Source: Candolleomyces eurysporus (Eukaryota; Basidiomycota; Agaricomycetes; Agaricales; Psathyrellaceae). Taken from it: a stretch of 64,000 nt of DNA. Shown here in pieces: positions 61,539 to 64,000 of this stretch. Location of the stretch: positions 24,968-88,967 of the forward strand of contig JANBPK010000872.1 in NCBI GenBank assembly GCA_027579435.1, read 5' to 3'. Numbering within the stretch: position 1 is the first letter of the stretch; each line of letters opens with the position of its first letter. The translations under genes were made by a program, and so were the position numbers. The notes beneath the pieces were generated by a model, which did no database searches, was not told the DNA's origin, and saw only the letters and a list, made by a program, of their open reading frames with translations.

Positions 61539-62073
61539 TTACGACCGCTCGCCACGTAGCCGACGGGCAAGGGCGAGATCTTTGGGTTGGATAGTCACAC
61601 GCTTAGCGTGGATGGCAGCCAAGTTGGTGTCCTCAAAGAGGGAGACGAGGTAAGCCTCAGCGGCTTCCTGGAGAGCCATGACGGCAGAGGATTGGAATCG
61701 CAAGTCAGTCTGAACAGTGGGAAAAAGTTTTTTTGTAAGTGTCGAGTCACAAGTGGAGTATCTGAATAAGCGTACCTTGAAATCCTGTGCGATTTCTCGA
61801 ACAAGACGTTGGAAGGGGAGTTTGCGGATGAGGAGTTCGGTGGACTTCTGGTACCTCCTGATTTCACGGAGAGCGACGGTACCAGGCCTGAAACGATGGG
61901 GCTTCTTGACACCACCAGCTGCGGCCTGAAGGTAGAGTTAGAAAGTGCAAAAGGCAAAACAGAGCGAAGACACATACAGCAGCAGTCTTGCGAGCAGAGG
62001 ACTTGGCAGCGAGCTGCTTACGAGGGGCCTTGCCACCAGTAGACTTGCGAGCGGTTTGCTTGGTTCGGGCCAT
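61539..62073 (-). CDS. Histone H3
   Basis: Core nucleosome histone. Three exons join in phase: [20 protein letters not shown] to ARKTAA, then [20 protein letters not shown] to AQDFK, then [20 protein letters not shown] to [10 protein letters not shown]. Residues K4, K9, K14 and K18 are in place. Between K23 and the next Gly-Gly pair the tail reads [17 protein letters not shown], which is two residues longer than the usual K-A-A-R-K-S-A-P-A-T-G-G-V-K-K, so the K27 equivalent is shifted and preceded by ARK and followed by Thr. The rest (core fold) is standard. It is divergent from H4 with a shared 329-base promoter containing a TATA box for each gene. Confidence 0.97.
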
Positions 62074-62823
<750 letters not shown>

Positions 62824-63547
62824 TTCTACTCCATACCCCTTCTTGCATTCTTCTCATGGGTTTTTCCACTATCGCATTGTATTCATCGAATGTACTGTAC
62901 TGTATAATTGCATCCTCTGACTCGGGACCTTCCCTGCGTGAGAACGAGAGTTCCTGAGCCTTCACGATCTTGCTTGTGGTACTGTATGCGAAAAGGCAAT
63001 GTGGGCTTGTGTACCCTACCATTGTCCCGGGTGGAAGTCCATGGTAGGAACTTGATTAATGATTCGATAACAGCGGAGAGTCCGGCTACATTTGAGTCCA
63101 GTCTATGGACNGGGGGGGAATCTGGGGGAATACATACCTGCAAGATCTCGCATTCGAGATCGCACATGACGAGCTTGTACTTTCCTTCAAGTTCTTGCTT
63201 TCTAAGGCGCTCCATGACGTCTTCTCGCTTGATAAAAACAAGCTATCTCCCAAGCCTTGATATTTCTCGTTCATTCCCTTCTTTGAGCGCCACTTGAAAG
63301 TGGTGTAAGTTAGCGATTTAATTTGATTGCTGTCACGAGCTTGAACTTAGTTATTTGCCATCTTGGTCCCGTTGATCAGCGTCGATCCTCCGCCCGACAT
63401 ATGCCCTCTATGTTTTAGCGAAAATCTCCCGTGCCATATGGCGAGCTCGTAAACGGCGCAGCCAGAGCTGAATTCGAGGCCACTGCCATTCAAATTATTG
63501 AAAATACCTCGCTTATCCTTACCTCCAGTACCCTGTGTTATTCATAC
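62824..63547. other. Intergenic region right of H4
   Basis: About 720 bases, with the H4 3' UTR on the left. A minus-strand open frame at 62883-63215 (MERLRKQELEGKYKLVMCDL at its start) crosses an N before an eight-G run at 63111 and has no recognised domain; it may be a small gene but support is weak. Confidence 0.35.
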
Positions 63548-63808
63548 ATGGCCCTCATCATCAATGGCCAACTCTGTCTCCTCGACGAAACACTCACTGT
63601 CATCTTCGTAGAGGCCTCACCAGCAACTCTTGCCAGCTTGGCATGTGTCTCGAAAAGATTCAAGACCGTAGCAGAGCGCATTCTGTATTCCTCGGTTCAC
63701 ATTGTGGACTCGATAACGCCCGAGTCCCCAACACCTTGGATAACCCTCAAAGCCGGCTTCGCCGCAACGCCCGCTACTCGGGCCGCCAACACTAGAGCTC
63801 GCTCTTAG
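63548..63808 (+). pseudogene. Truncated F-box gene fragment
   Basis: From ATG 63548 the text reads CLLDETLTVIFVEASPATLA, then LASLACVSKRFKTVAERILY and SSVHIVDSITP with PTPWITLKAG. This is the usual start of mushroom F-box proteins (Leu..IF..Leu, then Cys/Val-SKRF, ..AER.LY). Such proteins normally run to several hundred residues; here a stop comes after 86 codons. Another frame continues plausibly for a few codons (LRRNARYS), suggesting a frameshift near 63750. The neighbouring sequence to the window end is low quality. Confidence 0.5.
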
Positions 63809-64000
63809 GAGGTTGACGTGCTAAGTTGTACCTTGTAATCGGAATGAAGATCTTATCACTGCTTTATCTGCTCTTCCCTGCTGTTCCTGAGACTCCCTTC
63901 ATGCTTTGTAGCTGCGCTCGCTGACGCACGCCTGCGGCGTGCTCGCGCTCGCGCTCNGGGAGATNGGGAGCCTGAGGATGTGGAACACTGGTTTTTTTTT
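63809..64000. other. Low-quality window end
   Basis: GC-rich, self-complementary stretch (CTGACGCACGCCTGCGGCGTG) with Ns at about 63957 and 63965, ending in a run of T. It looks like a contig edge or poor sequence; no gene is called. Confidence 0.4.

Noticed and set aside
62883..63215. 110-codon minus-strand open frame right of H4
   Set aside because: The frame crosses an N before a run of eight G, and no family was recognised; left as a weak possibility in the intergenic entry rather than a gene.

Overview
The window is nuclear DNA from a filamentous basidiomycete, most likely an Agaricomycete (mushroom or wood-rot type). The evidence is about 20 intron-rich genes with short introns (roughly 45-70 bases, GT-AG plus two apparent GC-AG), fungal TATA boxes, and families typical of that group: a CYP63-like P450, a MYND/DUF4470 protein, F-box-like proteins, and secreted S53 and M28 peptidases. 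Nothing looks bacterial, viral or organellar. All functional names come from reading translated exons, motifs and splice phases by eye; no database search was run.

Layout: 0.2-2.7 kb P450 (+); 3.1-5.4 kb MYND/DUF4470 protein (+); 5.8-8.4 kb MFS transporter (-), divergent from a small Cys/His protein (8.9-9.7 kb, +); 10.4-11.6 kb tRNA 2'-phosphotransferase (+), tail-to-tail with a large HEAT-repeat Laa1/HEATR5-like trafficking protein (11.7-18.7 kb, -); 19.2-22.7 kb RTC4-domain protein (+), sharing a divergent promoter with Laa1; 23.1-24.7 kb F-box-like protein (+); 25.1-26.4 kb Ser-rich unknown (+); 27.5-28.9 kb KAT14/CSRP2BP-like acetyltransferase (-); 29.5-31.1 kb short-chain dehydrogenase (+); 31.6-32.2 kb UPF0357/DUF2015 protein (-); 33.1-36.6 kb DUF1771-Smr nuclease-like protein (+); 36.8-39.8 kb membrane-anchored repeat protein (+); 40.7-42.3 kb secreted M28 aminopeptidase (+).

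From 42.3 to 46.3 kb the DNA is gene-poor with an F-box-like remnant. Then come an HP1-type chromo/chromoshadow protein (46.4-47.3 kb, -), the exon-junction protein Y14 (47.6-48.3 kb, -) and a short MYND protein (49.0-49.8 kb, +). A second gene-poor stretch spans 49.8-52.6 kb. The right end holds the ER ubiquitin ligase Doa10/MARCH6 (52.6-57.8 kb, -), an S53 tripeptidyl peptidase (58.4-61.1 kb, +), a divergent histone H3/H4 pair (61.5-62.8 kb) and a broken F-box gene (63.5-63.8 kb).

The genes do not form one pathway. Loose themes are chromatin (HP1, H3, H4, KAT14-like, RTC4-like), RNA handling (Tpt1, Y14, Smr), protein turnover and trafficking (Doa10, Laa1, F-box-like) and secreted proteolysis (M28, S53). 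I found no convincing new multi-gene system. The most notable points are repeated PFP motifs in the RTC4-like protein, an atypical H3 tail, a KAT14-like enzyme in a fungus, GC-AG introns, promoter palindromes, and many single N characters that break otherwise intact genes.
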